Notes under the pieces: model-generated
What the model was told of the DNA's origin: nothing
What the model saw: only the letters and a program-made list of their open reading frames with translations
Database searches by the model: none
Shown here: in pieces, positions 9,357 to 17,967 of the stretch
Layout of the letters: each line of letters begins with the position of its first letter
Position numbering within the stretch: the stretch's first letter is position 1
Assembly: GCA_947625415.1 (NCBI GenBank)
Contig: CANQOG010000014.1
Location: forward strand, 1-34,345
Origin: an uncultured Clostridia bacterium
GTDB taxonomy: Bacteria > Bacillota > Clostridia > TANB77 > CAG-508
Direction: 5' to 3'
DNA length: 34,345 nt
Translations under genes and position numbers: made by a program

Positions 9357-10238
9357 TTAATCACCTAAAGGATTTCCATAATAATTTTTTTCTTTACAAA
9401 GCTTAGCTCTTCTTACAGCTTTTTCATTTTTAGAATTTTTGATAACATCATCAATAAATGTTGGATGTTTATATATAAATATTCTCATTGTACCATCTGG
9501 GTCTTTGTGATATTTATCAAGAAGTTCAAATTGAGTATCTGTAATTATTTCTTGTTCAGCAGCAATTCGGAACATTTCGCTTGAAATTTGCATTAATGAA
9601 TAAGCTTGTACACCTAAATTAGTTAAATTATCTTCTCCGTGTTGATTTCTGTCAACAACAAATAATGCCCAATTTATTTTTGAACCAAGTTTATTAATTG
9701 CGGGAACCCAAGCTCTTTCAAAACTTGAACCAGCGTTTAAAATATCAGCAACATGAAGAACTCTTTTTCCAATAACAAAATCAATAGTTGTAGATTCTTC
9801 AAAATCACTTGTACTAGCAATGGTTGTTAAATCTTTGAAAATAGTAATGTGTGGCTTTCCAAGTAAATATGCTACTGGGATAGAAAAGAACCAATCTCTT
9901 CTTTCACCACCAGAAATGTAATCAATAAGATTTGTTTGAAAATTATCTTGAATATATTGTACTAATTTATCAATTACTGTTTTAAAAATTTTATTAGTAT
10001 CGTAGTGTTCCATAATTTTTTCACAAAGTAAATAAGGAAGATCTTCTTTTGATTCATTTAATAAAATTTCATCTATTGTTTTTAATAAATCTTGCGCATC
10101 TTTTTCACTTCCATATAGATATTCAACATTAACAAAATATGGACCTAGTTTTCCAGATGTATACCAGAATGGTTGATTTTCTGGCGCAGCGTGAAATGCG
10201 TTTGTTTTAAATAATAATTGTATTAATTCTTTATCCAT
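9357..10238 (-). CDS. Orotate phosphoribosyltransferase-like protein
   Basis: Type I phosphoribosyltransferase fold, 293 residues. The N-terminal FWYTSGKLGPYFVNVEYLYG resembles the opening of orotate PRTases, SIPVAYLLGKPHITIFKD matches the segment carrying the PRPP-contacting lysine, and VLHVADILNAGSSF is in the place of the PRPP loop. That loop has Ala-Asp where the family has Asp-Asp, and about 80 extra residues lie between the N-terminal part and the core, so the exact substrate is uncertain. The start is the ATG at 10238 behind GGAGG; the upstream in-frame TTG lies in the ribosome-binding site. A minus-strand TTGACA (10302-10307) is a possible -35. A CGA codon is read as arginine (MFRIAAE). 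Confidence 0.65.
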   Translation of the reverse strand: MDKELIQLLFKTNAFHAAPENQPFWYTSGKLGPYFVNVEYLYGSEKDAQDLLKTIDEILLNESKEDLPYLLCEKIMEHYDTNKIFKTVIDKLVQYIQDNFQTNLIDYISGGERRDWFFSIPVAYLLGKPHITIFKDLTTIASTSDFEESTTIDFVIGKRVLHVADILNAGSSFERAWVPAINKLGSKINWALFVVDRNQHGEDNLTNLGVQAYSLMQISSEMFRIAAEQEIITDTQFELLDKYHKDPDGTMRIFIYKHPTFIDDVIKNSKNEKAVRRAKLCKEKNYYGNPLGD

Positions 10239-10314
10239 AATATCCTCCAAAAAAATTTTCTTTTATTTTTTCATAATTATAATATAAAAAAAACGTTTCA
10301 ATGTCAAGGAAAAT

Positions 10315-11258
10315 TTATCTAAAAATTGTTATGAACATATAAACTAGATATATTCCTGTAAATAAAATTCCTTCTAATCTTGACATATAATCTTTTTTTG
10401 GCAAATGTGGGAATAGAAATAATAAAATACTTGAAATATATAAAATTATTATTTCTACATTATAGTTTAAATTAAAATGAATAGTTTTTATGAAGCTTGA
10501 AACTCCAAGAATTAGAAGAATGTTAAAAATATTTGAACCAATAATATTTCCAAGAGCTAAATCAGTATTTCCACGTTTGGCTGAAACTACTGATGTTATT
10601 AGTTCTGGAAGACTTGTTCCGAATTGCAATTATAGTACATCCTATTATTTTATCACTTACATTAAAAAGTTTAGCTAAAGCTTTTGCGTTATCTACAACA
10701 AATTCTCCTCCATATTTTAGCCCTAAAATTCCAATTATAACTAGAAAGATACTTTTTATAATAGGAGTATTTTTTGTATCTGACTTTTGGTTAGTTTCTA
10801 AAGATTGTTCTTTTTTAGAGCAAATATAAGTGTAAATAAGAAAACATATAAAAAGAAAAACAAGTAGACATGATTCTTTTTGAGATAAAATTCCATCTTG
10901 AACTAATGCAAAAAGAATTATATTTGTTAAAATTAAAAATGGAAGTTCAACATATTTTGTATTTTTTTTGAATTTTATATCTTTAATTGTGGCAGTAATT
11001 CCTAAAATTAATAATAAATTACACATATTACTTCCAACTACATTTCCAATAGATATATCTGAAGAATTTTTTAAACTAGAAGTAATTGAAACAAATAGTT
11101 CTGGCATAGAAGTTCCAATAGAAACAATTGTTAATCCAATTATTATATCTGGAATTTTAAATTTTTTAGCAATTCCGACTTGCACCATCTACTAAAAAGT
11201 CAGCTCCTTTAATTAAAAGAAAAAAGCCTACTATTATAAGAATTATATAAGTTATCAT
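10315..11258 (-). CDS. Ca2+/cation antiporter of the CaCA (YrbG) family, with two CGG recoding sites
   Basis: Ten-helix Na+/Ca2+-exchanger-type membrane protein, 313 residues after restoring the frame. The two inverted alpha repeats are visible: IVSIGTSMPELFVSI...GNVVGSN and the second, IAIGTSLPELITS...GNIIGSN, whose acidic residues bind the ion. In-frame CGG occurs at C11177 (AGT-C-GGA, glycine 28 in DGASGIAKKF) and at C10621 (ATT-C-GGA, glycine 213, the first residue of GTSLPEL). Without the shift the second ion-binding repeat is lost. The start ATG 11258, MITYIILIIVGFF, is only recovered once the first skip is accepted; AAAGGAGA lies upstream. Confidence 0.9.
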
Positions 11259-11326
11259 AAATCTCCTTTATATCAAAAATAAAGATATATTTATTATATA
11301 ATTATTTTTTGATTTTATGATTTTGC

Positions 11327-12335
11327 TTAGCAATAATTGCAAAGTATAGAACGAAGTCCTATTTCTATATCAATTTTGCCAATTTTTGAGTTGTAGTCAA
11401 GATTTGTAAATTCCTCAAGAATATTTTTTAATTCTGACTCTTTGAAAAAGTTTAATTGTCTTTTATATTTATTAACTAGAAATGTTTGATTTGGTTTTAA
11501 TCCAAGAGAGGTTACAATGTCTTTATTTAATCTTATTGCTAAACTACATAAATATAATTTTTTGAAGTGATTATAAAGAGTTACTAAAATTTTTTGAACA
11601 GGTTCTTTATTATAAATTAGCCCATCTAAAATTTCAAGAGCTTTAGAAGTTTGCTTATTTCCTAAATTATCTGTTAGGTCAAAAATAACGCTATCAATTT
11701 GTTTTACAGCCAATTTATCAATTGAATCTTTTGTAATAGTTCCTCCGTATATCTGCAAATTCAATGAGTTTTCTAATTTCATTTATTAAATATTGCATAT
11801 TTGTTCCAGAGGTTTCAATAAGATATTTTATTGTTTGCTCAGAAATGTTTACTTTATACATAGTTGTAATTTGCTTTATTTTTTGAATAAGAGCAGATTC
11901 ACTTAATTCAGTAAATTCAACTACTACTCCTTTTTTGGAAATAGCTTCAAAAACAGAATTTTTGTCAATACTGTCTTCTATAAAAACTACAACAACGTCA
12001 TTTTCTAGATGTGTTTCGTTTAAATAGTTTGCTATTTTTTCTTGAATAGGTGTTCCTTGTTTTTTTCGACCATCTTTTTTAAATAGCCCTGAATTTTTAA
12101 CTATTATAAGTTTCTTACTATATCCAAAAGCTGGACTTTCTATATTATAAATTAAATCATCTATTAAACTTTCATCTAGTATTACATAGTTTATTCCTTG
12201 TAGCAATTCTCCAAATTTCTTTTTAATTTTTTTCAAGCAATTATTTAAAAGAAATTTCTCTTCTCCGTATAAAAGATATAGAGAAGATAAGGGGTTAGTA
12301 GAATTAAGTTCTTTTTCTAATAAATCAGCTGTCAT
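11327..12335 (-). CDS. holA: DNA polymerase III delta subunit HolA, with one CGG recoding site
   Basis: The delta subunit of the clamp loader opens the sliding clamp. The N-terminal SSLYLLYGEEKFLLNNCLKK segment is typical, with the AAA+-like fold following and a C-terminal collar domain rich in helices. The in-frame CGG at C11747 (ATA-C-GGA-GGA) interrupts the standard frame; skipping it gives glycine 197 and reads EFADIGGTITKDSIDKL, with a 335-residue product, normal for HolA. The start is ATG 12335 behind AAGGAGAT; a longer in-frame opening upstream lacks a ribosome-binding site. TAC-GGA in LLYGEE has CGG out of frame and is read normally. A CGA codon (DGRKKQ) is arginine. Confidence 0.88.
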
Positions 12336-12407
12336 TTTAAATCTCCTTTTTCTATAAAAATATTTTAACATAGATAAAAAATTTTTCAATCTATTTTTTC
12401 TAAAAAA

Positions 12408-12436
12408 TAGACTTTATGAGTTTAATTTGATATAAT
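12408..12436 (+). promoter_or_regulatory. Promoter of the exported protein gene at 12459
   Basis: TATAAT (12431-12436) with a 17-base spacer to TAGACT (12408-12413), a partial -35. It is divergent from holA. Confidence 0.45.
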
Positions 12437-12458
12437 AATTAAAGCTTAGGAGGCAAAT

Positions 12459-13088
12459 ATGAAAATTAAGAAGAAAAATATTTTAAAAATTTTAATTTTA
12501 ATAATATTAGCTATTTTGTTAGTTTCTTTATTAAATTTTGCTTATAATAAAATTCAAAAAAATAAGTTTAAGAAAATATTACAAGATAATGACTGTTTAA
12601 ATTATGAGCTTACTGAAATTGTAAATGGAGAAGAAACAAAAGTATATGTTAGAGATAATGTTTTACTTATGGAAAATGGAGATATAAAAACATGGGTAAG
12701 TGAAGATGATTCTAAAAGAGTTGTTTATGATACAAATTATAAAACAGCAATTTTAGATGAAAATGATGAAACATTGGAAATAAATTCACTTAATTATACT
12801 TATATTAATGATTTTTTTGAAAATTCAAATCAAAAGTTTAAATATCTCGGAAAAGAAGATGGTTATTATAAATTAGAGTTTCAAGAAAAAGATAGTAAAA
12901 AGGTTACAATTTTTTATTTGAATGAAAAAACAAACATAATTGAAAAAGAGATTCAAAATGCTGGAAACTTTGAACTTGTTACAGAATTTAAGGTAGAAAA
13001 AAATAAAGTTTCAAAAGATGAAGTGGAATATCCAAATTTAGAAGGATATAGAGCTGGAGATTCAGTTAGCTCAAGACCATCAGAATAA
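12459..13088 (+). CDS. Signal-anchored exported protein of unknown function
   Basis: The 209-residue protein has a basic start (MKIKKKN) and one hydrophobic helix at about 8-29 with no lipobox cysteine. The outer part is acidic and rich in beta-like segments (YYKLEFQEKDSKKVTIFYL). That look is reminiscent of LolA-type or anti-sigma extracellular domains, but this is only a resemblance. Start ATG 12459 follows TAGGAGG. A CTC-GGA pair near 12847 has CGG out of frame and is read normally. Confidence 0.6.
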   Translation: MKIKKKNILKILILIILAILLVSLLNFAYNKIQKNKFKKILQDNDCLNYELTEIVNGEETKVYVRDNVLLMENGDIKTWVSEDDSKRVVYDTNYKTAILDENDETLEINSLNYTYINDFFENSNQKFKYLGKEDGYYKLEFQEKDSKKVTIFYLNEKTNIIEKEIQNAGNFELVTEFKVEKNKVSKDEVEYPNLEGYRAGDSVSSRPSE

Positions 13089-13092
13089 ATAC

Positions 13093-13121
13093 TTGAAATT
13101 TTATAAAATGTATTGTATAAT
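13093..13121 (+). promoter_or_regulatory. Promoter of the hemolysin III-type gene
   Basis: TTGAAA (13093-13098) and TATAAT (13116-13121) are 17 bases apart. The predicted transcript start near 13128 rules out translation from the TTG at 13113. Confidence 0.65.
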
Positions 13122-13160
13122 TTGCAAGTAAATTTTTTAGGAAATAGAGAGGAAAATAAT

Positions 13161-13838
13161 TTGGGGTTTAGAACAAAATTAAAAGATAGAGAAATGCCTG
13201 TTTATAGCAAAGGTGAAGAAATTTTTAATATGGTTAGTCATATTGTAGGCGGAGTTTTAGGAATTATTGCTATTATTTTATGCAGTATTTTTGGTGCTCT
13301 TCATCATAATCCTTATGGAGTTGTAAGTGGTGTTATATATGGAATTTCACTTGTTTTACTTTATACAATGAGTAGTGTTTATCATGGTTTAAGTAAAAAT
13401 TTATTTGCAAAAAGGGTTTTCCAAGTGTTAGACCATTGTATGATTTTCGTTATGATAGCTGGATGTTATACTCCTTTTGCATTATGTACGATAAGAGAAG
13501 CAAGTCCTGCTTGGGGCTGGAGTATATTTGGAGTAGTTTGGCTTATTTCGATAATTGGAATTACTTTGAATAGTATTGATATAAAATATTTTAAAAAGTT
13601 CTCAATGATTTGTTATTTAATAATGGGGTGGGCTGTTGTAATAAAAGTTAAATGGCTTTATGAACTTTTAGGAATGACAGGATTTATTCTATTAGTTTCA
13701 GGTGGATTAGTTTATACGCTCGGAGCTGTATTATATGGATTAGGAAAGAAACATAAATGGATGCATTCAATTTTTCATATATGTATATTAATTGCAACAA
13801 TTTTACATTTCTTATGTATATTGATATATGTAATATAA
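13161..13838 (+). CDS. Hemolysin III / PAQR family membrane protein
   Basis: Seven-helix membrane protein of about 225 residues. Family motifs are SHIVGGVLG near the start, SSVYHGLSK, DHCMIFVMIAGCYTPF and, at the C terminus, HSIFHICILIATILHFLC, whose histidines with the earlier His and Asp make the expected metal site. I place the start at TTG 13161, eight bases after GAGAGG. The upstream TTG overlaps the promoter, and ATG 13195 would be an alternative. The physiological role of bacterial members is unclear. It is convergent with the next gene. Confidence 0.82.
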   Translation: MGFRTKLKDREMPVYSKGEEIFNMVSHIVGGVLGIIAIILCSIFGALHHNPYGVVSGVIYGISLVLLYTMSSVYHGLSKNLFAKRVFQVLDHCMIFVMIAGCYTPFALCTIREASPAWGWSIFGVVWLISIIGITLNSIDIKYFKKFSMICYLIMGWAVVIKVKWLYELLGMTGFILLVSGGLVYTLGAVLYGLGKKHKWMHSIFHICILIATILHFLCILIYVI

Positions 13839-13840
13839 AA

Positions 13841-13873
13841 AATCCTTCAAGAATATTCTTGAAGGATTTTTTA
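13841..13873. terminator. Bidirectional terminator between convergent genes
   Basis: AATCCTTCAAGAA (13841-13853) and TTCTTGAAGGATT (13856-13868) form an almost perfect hairpin flanked by A and T runs on both sides. Confidence 0.85.
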
Positions 13874-13876
13874 TAT

Positions 13877-14590
13877 TTAGTCATTTCTTCTTTTTCCAAA
13901 AATTGATAAAAGTCTAATAAATAGGTTAATGAAATCTAAATATAATTCCATTGCTCCATAAACATAGAATTTTTCAGCATCTCCCATAAAAGAATCTTTA
14001 TAAAGCATTATTTTATTCATATCATAAACTGTAAATCCCATGAAAATAAGGATTATAACTATGTCTATTCCAAGATCAAGCATAGTGTTTCCAAGAAAAA
14101 TATTAATTAAAGAAACAACTAAACAAACAGCTAAAGAAACGAATAAAATTGTTCCCATTTTAGTTAAATCTGCTTTTGTATTTTTCCCAATTAAGGCCAT
14201 TATCCCAAAAATTGCAGCGGTTCCTAGAAAAGCATAAGCAATTGATTGTAGTTCAAAGACTACAAAAATTGATGAGAATGTAAGACCTGTTAGAATTGAA
14301 TATCCATAAAATAAGGCTGTTACAACGCCAGCAGATAATTTCCTAAAACCAAAAGAAAATACAAGAGCTACGACAACTTCAGCAATTAGACAGAATATAT
14401 ATCCACCTCTTGCAACGAAGTCTTCTAAAAGTCCAGAATAGTAAGTATATGAAGCTACTATTGCTGTTGCTAAAAGTCCTAAAAACATTCTAAAGAATAC
14501 TTTTGTTAAAGCACTATTAGTGTCTATAACATTAGTTTGGTGAACTTCTTCTTGATAAATAGGACCTTTTTCTTCATCAAATTCTATCAT
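13877..14590 (-). CDS. Bax inhibitor-1 / YccA family membrane protein
   Basis: A 237-residue membrane protein with about seven helices. MFLGLLATAIVASYTYY, SAGVVTALFYGYSILTGLTFS and, near the end, FMGFTVYDMNKIM and GAMELYLDFINLFIRLLSIF match the BI-1/YccA family, whose members leak Ca2+ or restrain membrane proteases. The start is ATG 14590 behind AGAGGTG; the in-frame GTG at 14602 belongs to the ribosome-binding site. Confidence 0.88.
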   Translation of the reverse strand: MIEFDEEKGPIYQEEVHQTNVIDTNSALTKVFFRMFLGLLATAIVASYTYYSGLLEDFVARGGYIFCLIAEVVVALVFSFGFRKLSAGVVTALFYGYSILTGLTFSSIFVVFELQSIAYAFLGTAAIFGIMALIGKNTKADLTKMGTILFVSLAVCLVVSLINIFLGNTMLDLGIDIVIILIFMGFTVYDMNKIMLYKDSFMGDAEKFYVYGAMELYLDFINLFIRLLSIFGKRRND

Positions 14591-14661
14591 ACTGATTTTC
14601 ACCTCTTTTTTTATTTAATTTTAATAATATTAGTATAATATAAAATTAAAAAAAATACAAT

Positions 14662-14701
14662 AATTTTATTATTATATTTATATAATGATAATAATAAAAT
14701 T
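14662..14701. repeat. AT-only 14-base inverted repeat in the 14591-14819 intergenic region
   Basis: AATTTTATTATTAT (14662-14675) and ATAATAATAAAATT (14688-14701) are perfect inverted copies around a 12-base loop. It lies between the divergent BI-1 and patatin genes and could be an operator or hairpin. The rest of the 229-base gap holds only a weak patatin promoter (TTGCAT 14762-14767, TAAGAT 14785-14790). Confidence 0.4.
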
Positions 14702-14819
14702 TGCGTACGAAGCTCAGGGATTCTTCATTAATTTTTATTACTACCATTATTTTCAAAAAACTTGCATGAAATATTTTTTTATAGTAAGATGTTAATGTTA
14801 AAAAGGAGGATTGAATTTG

Positions 14820-15684
14820 ATGAAGATTGGAATATGCCTTGCTGGAGGAGGATTAAAAGGTATTGCTCATATTGGAGCATATCGAGCTCTTGAAGAATTA
14901 GGTGTTAAAATAGATTTAATTTCCGGGACAAGCTCTGGAAGTTTAATGGCAATGACTATTGCTTGTCGGTTATGATTCTTATGAAATGGAAGAGGTCATT
15001 GAAGCAAATTATAAAAGAATTGCAACTATTGAAAAGAGCGCAATTGCTAGAACTGTTGGAAATATGGCTATTCACAAAGAGTCAAGATTTGATGGAATAA
15101 GTGATGGAGAAAAAATAGAAGAAATAGCAAGTTTTATTGCTGGAAAAAAAAGTATTGAAAATATAAGTAATGCAAAAATTCCAATTGTTATGGTTTCTTG
15201 TGATACTGTAACAATGAAAGAAGTTCATATTTCGACAAATAAAATAGAAATAGAAAATGAAAATATAGAATATATTTATAATATGCCAATTGGAAAAGCT
15301 GTTAGAGCAAGTATGTCTTTTCCTGGAATTTATACAACTTGTAATTATGATGGATATAATCTAATTGATGGTGGAACAAAAAATAATTTAGCTGTTGATG
15401 TTTTGAAAAAACAAGGCGCTGATAAAATTATTTCTATAAGTTTTGATTTAGATTCATATAAACCATCAAATAATTTTTTTGATGTTGTAATAAGAGCGTT
15501 AGATATTTTTTCTTTAGATAATGTAAAAAAAGGAAGAGAAGAATCAGATGTTGCTTGTATTGTAAAAACAGAAGACACTTCTCTTCTTGGAATAAAAGAT
15601 ACAAAAGCTGTAATAAAAGCTGGATATGATGCTGTAATGGAACATAAAGAAGAAATTTTAAAATTGCTAGAAGAAAATGATTAA
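14820..15684 (+). CDS. Patatin-like phospholipase (RssA type), with one CGG recoding site
   Basis: Serine acyl hydrolase of 287 residues. The oxyanion motif GGGLKG (9-14), the nucleophile motif GTSSG (36-40, Ser38) and the catalytic-dyad DGG in LIDGGT (near 183) are present. The in-frame CGG at C14967 (TGT-C-GGT-TAT) splits the standard frame just after the nucleophile motif; skipping it gives glycine 50 in TIACGYDSYEMEE. This is one of two sites in which GGT is the glycine triplet. TCC-GGG in LISGTSS has CGG out of frame and is read normally. Start ATG 14820 follows AGGAGG. The FAD gene begins 15 bases after the stop, suggesting an operon. Confidence 0.9.
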
Positions 15685-15699
15685 GCGGAGGTAAAGTTT

Positions 15700-17139
15700 A
15701 TGGAAAGAAAAAAATATGATGTAATTGTAGTGGGAATGGGCCCAAGTTCAGCATTTTTTGCTTATGAATGTATAAAATTAAATTCAAATAAAAAAATTTT
15801 AATGATAGACCAAGGAAAACGAGTTGAGGATAGAGATTGTCCTATTGAGAAAACAGGAAAATGCGTTAAATGTAAGCCATTTTGTAGTATAACAAATGGT
15901 TTTTCAGGAGCTGGAGCTTTTTCTGATGGTAAACTTTCATTATATAATGAAGAAGACGATGATTTTTACGTTGGTGGAAATTTACATAAATACGTAGGAG
16001 TAGAAGAGACTAAAAGACTTATTGATTATACAGATAAAGTTTATTTGGATTTTGGAGCTGATAAACATTTAGAAGGAATTGAATATAAAGAAGAAGTTAA
16101 TAGACTTAAGCAAAAAGCTAAAAAGCAAGGGATAGAATTAATTAGTATTCCAATCAGACATTTAGGAACAGAAAAAGCTCATAGCTTATACAAAAAGCTT
16201 GAAGAATATATTGAAAAAGCTGGAATAGAAATGGCTTTTAATACAATGGTTACAGATGTAATTATTGAAAATGGAAGAGTTAAGGGTGTTAAAGCAAAAG
16301 TTTCAAAATTTGTTGAAGATGATAAAGCAGAAACCGAAGAAATATATGCTGATGAAGTTATTATTGCTGTTGGAAGAAAAGGAGCAAACTGGCTATCAGA
16401 TATTTGTCAAAGTCATGAAATTAAGACTCGTCCTGGAATTGTAGATATTGGAATTAGATATGAGCTTCCAGATAAAATTATGGAAAAAATTAATAAATAT
16501 ATGTATGAAGGAAAATTTATTGGAAAGCCATATCCATTTAAAGATAAAGTAAGAACATTTTGCCAAAATCCTAGTGGCTTTGTTTCATCAGAAGTTTATG
16601 ACCATAATTTGGCTTTAGTAAATGGACATTCATATAAAGATAGAAAAAGTACAAATACAAACTTAGCAATTTTAGTTTCACATCATTTTACAGACCCATT
16701 TCACAATCCTATTTTATATGGAAGAAATGTTGCTAAAAACTTAAATGAATTAGGAGATGGAAATATTGTTGTTCAAAGGTTAGGAGATATTTTTAGAGGA
16801 AAAAGAACTTGGCAAGAGGAATTAGACAATAATTCAGTTGTTCCTACATTAAAGTCAGCTGTACCAGGTGATATAACATTTGCTATAGGATATAGAACAA
16901 TGACTGATATAATTAATTTTATTTGTGAAATGGATAAAGTTGTCGAAGGATTTGATTCTCCAAATAATCTTTTATATGGGCCAGAAATTAAATTTTATAG
17001 TAATGAACTTGTTTTAGGCAAAAATTTTGAATCAAGTGTTAAAGGTCTTTATGCTATGGGTGATGGATGTGGAATGACAAGAGGCTTAATGATGGCATCT
17101 AGCTCAGGCGTTCAAATGGCTAGAATTTTAAATAAATAA
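15700..17139 (+). CDS. FAD-dependent oxidoreductase of the COG2509 type
   Basis: A 479-residue flavoprotein with an N-terminal dinucleotide-binding motif VIVVGMGPSSAFFAYE (about 8-23), a cysteine cluster (CPIEKTGKCVKCKPFC), the ITNGFSGAGAFSDGKLSL segment, EVIIAVGRKGANWL, and the C-terminal GLYAMGDGCGMTRGLMMASS motif that closes the FAD site. This is the uncharacterised FAD-dependent dehydrogenase family. The substrate is unknown. Start ATG 15700 follows AGCGGAGG. It is probably co-transcribed with the patatin gene. No in-frame CGG. Confidence 0.85.
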   Translation: MERKKYDVIVVGMGPSSAFFAYECIKLNSNKKILMIDQGKRVEDRDCPIEKTGKCVKCKPFCSITNGFSGAGAFSDGKLSLYNEEDDDFYVGGNLHKYVGVEETKRLIDYTDKVYLDFGADKHLEGIEYKEEVNRLKQKAKKQGIELISIPIRHLGTEKAHSLYKKLEEYIEKAGIEMAFNTMVTDVIIENGRVKGVKAKVSKFVEDDKAETEEIYADEVIIAVGRKGANWLSDICQSHEIKTRPGIVDIGIRYELPDKIMEKINKYMYEGKFIGKPYPFKDKVRTFCQNPSGFVSSEVYDHNLALVNGHSYKDRKSTNTNLAILVSHHFTDPFHNPILYGRNVAKNLNELGDGNIVVQRLGDIFRGKRTWQEELDNNSVVPTLKSAVPGDITFAIGYRTMTDIINFICEMDKVVEGFDSPNNLLYGPEIKFYSNELVLGKNFESSVKGLYAMGDGCGMTRGLMMASSSGVQMARILNK

Positions 17140-17142
17140 AGA

Positions 17143-17169
17143 AACTCCGGAATAATACCGGAGTTTTTT
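17143..17169. terminator. Terminator between convergent genes
   Basis: AACTCCGG (17143-17150) pairs with CCGGAGTT (17158-17165), followed by a T-run on the plus strand; the flank also gives some T residues on the minus strand. Confidence 0.85.
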
Positions 17170-17665
17170 AAGCTCTTGCTGTTTTATTAAATTTCCTTTT
17201 TAATGAAGATAAAAGTTCATAAAATGCACACTTTTTATCTATAAATGTTAAAAGCCAACCTTCATAACAAAGCGGAATAGTGAAAAATGTGATTGGCCAC
17301 ATGTGTGTTAAAATCATTTCTTTTTCAGTCCAATTAAGTTTAAATTGCTTTTTAGCATTTTGATAAGCTGTAAATGGATGTGTAAAAGCATGTGGTCTTA
17401 TATGACTATTTTTTACGCGCCAGTCATATAAATAAAAATCGTGTAGCATTGCACCTCTAGCGGCAGATTTATAATCAAGTTTGCGTTTTTTGCAAGCTAA
17501 ATAGCAATAATATGAAACAGAATAGCAATGAGCATAACAACTTGTATCACCGTGAACTTTGTAATTTTTCATCTTTTGAACTTCTGGATTATTTATAATA
17601 TCTTTAATAATTTCTTGAAATTCTGAGTCTTCTTTGGCTTGTGAAAGTAAATTTTTGTAACGCAT
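17168..17665 (-). CDS. HD-domain protein (putative phosphohydrolase)
   Basis: A 165-residue protein with the spacing of an HD metal site: His46 in YAHCYSVSYYC, His-Asp at 75-76 in AMLHDFYLYDW, and later histidines in HAFTHPF and THMWPIT. HD proteins hydrolyse nucleotides or other phosphate esters; this substrate is unknown. Start ATG 17665 follows AAGGAG. A promoter is likely upstream on the minus strand (TTGTAT, 17-base spacer, TATAAT around 17704-17732). The stop codon overlaps the T-run of the shared terminator. Confidence 0.75.
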   Translation of the reverse strand: MRYKNLLSQAKEDSEFQEIIKDIINNPEVQKMKNYKVHGDTSCYAHCYSVSYYCYLACKKRKLDYKSAARGAMLHDFYLYDWRVKNSHIRPHAFTHPFTAYQNAKKQFKLNWTEKEMILTHMWPITFFTIPLCYEGWLLTFIDKKCAFYELLSSLKRKFNKTARA

Positions 17666-17771
17666 ATTTCTCCTTTTCTTAAGTTAAAGTTTAAACACTA
17701 TTTATTATACCACTGTATATAATTTTATACAACAATGTTAAAATAATGTTAAAAAAATTTAATAAAATATA

Positions 17772-17800
17772 TTGATTTAATTAAAATTATAATATATAAT
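17772..17800 (+). promoter_or_regulatory. Promoter of the riboswitch-ATPase transcript
   Basis: TTGATT (17772-17777) and TATAAT (17795-17800) with a 17-base spacer, just upstream of the riboswitch. Confidence 0.6.
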
Positions 17801-17807
17801 TTTTGCT

Positions 17808-17928
17808 AAATGAGGGAGTAATTAACATAGAAATATGTAATAAAGTCAACAACCGTTATCTATAAAATGATTTCTGGCTTTATTTTAAATAATGAGACTT
17901 GTTTGCATATTGGCAAGCAGTCTTTTTT
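17808..17928 (+). promoter_or_regulatory. yybP-ykoY family Mn2+ riboswitch with terminator
   Basis: The conserved pieces of the yybP-ykoY aptamer are seen: AATGAGGGAGTAA (17809-17821), GTCAACAACC (about 17846-17855), the CTGGCTTTATTT segment, and TGAGACT (17893-17899). The last pairs into a terminator: AGACTTGTTTGC (17895-17906) against GGCAAGCAGTCT (17912-17923) with a T-run. In known members Mn2+ binding favours the aptamer over the terminator and switches on an exporter. The P-type ATPase starts 40 bases downstream, which fits. Confidence 0.75.
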
Positions 17929-17967
17929 GTTTTTGCCAAATTTAAATAAGAAGGGAGATTTTGAAGA

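Noticed and set aside
10490-11195. Plus-strand open frames across the antiporter gene
   Set aside because: They are shadows of the minus-strand antiporter, which has both alpha repeats.
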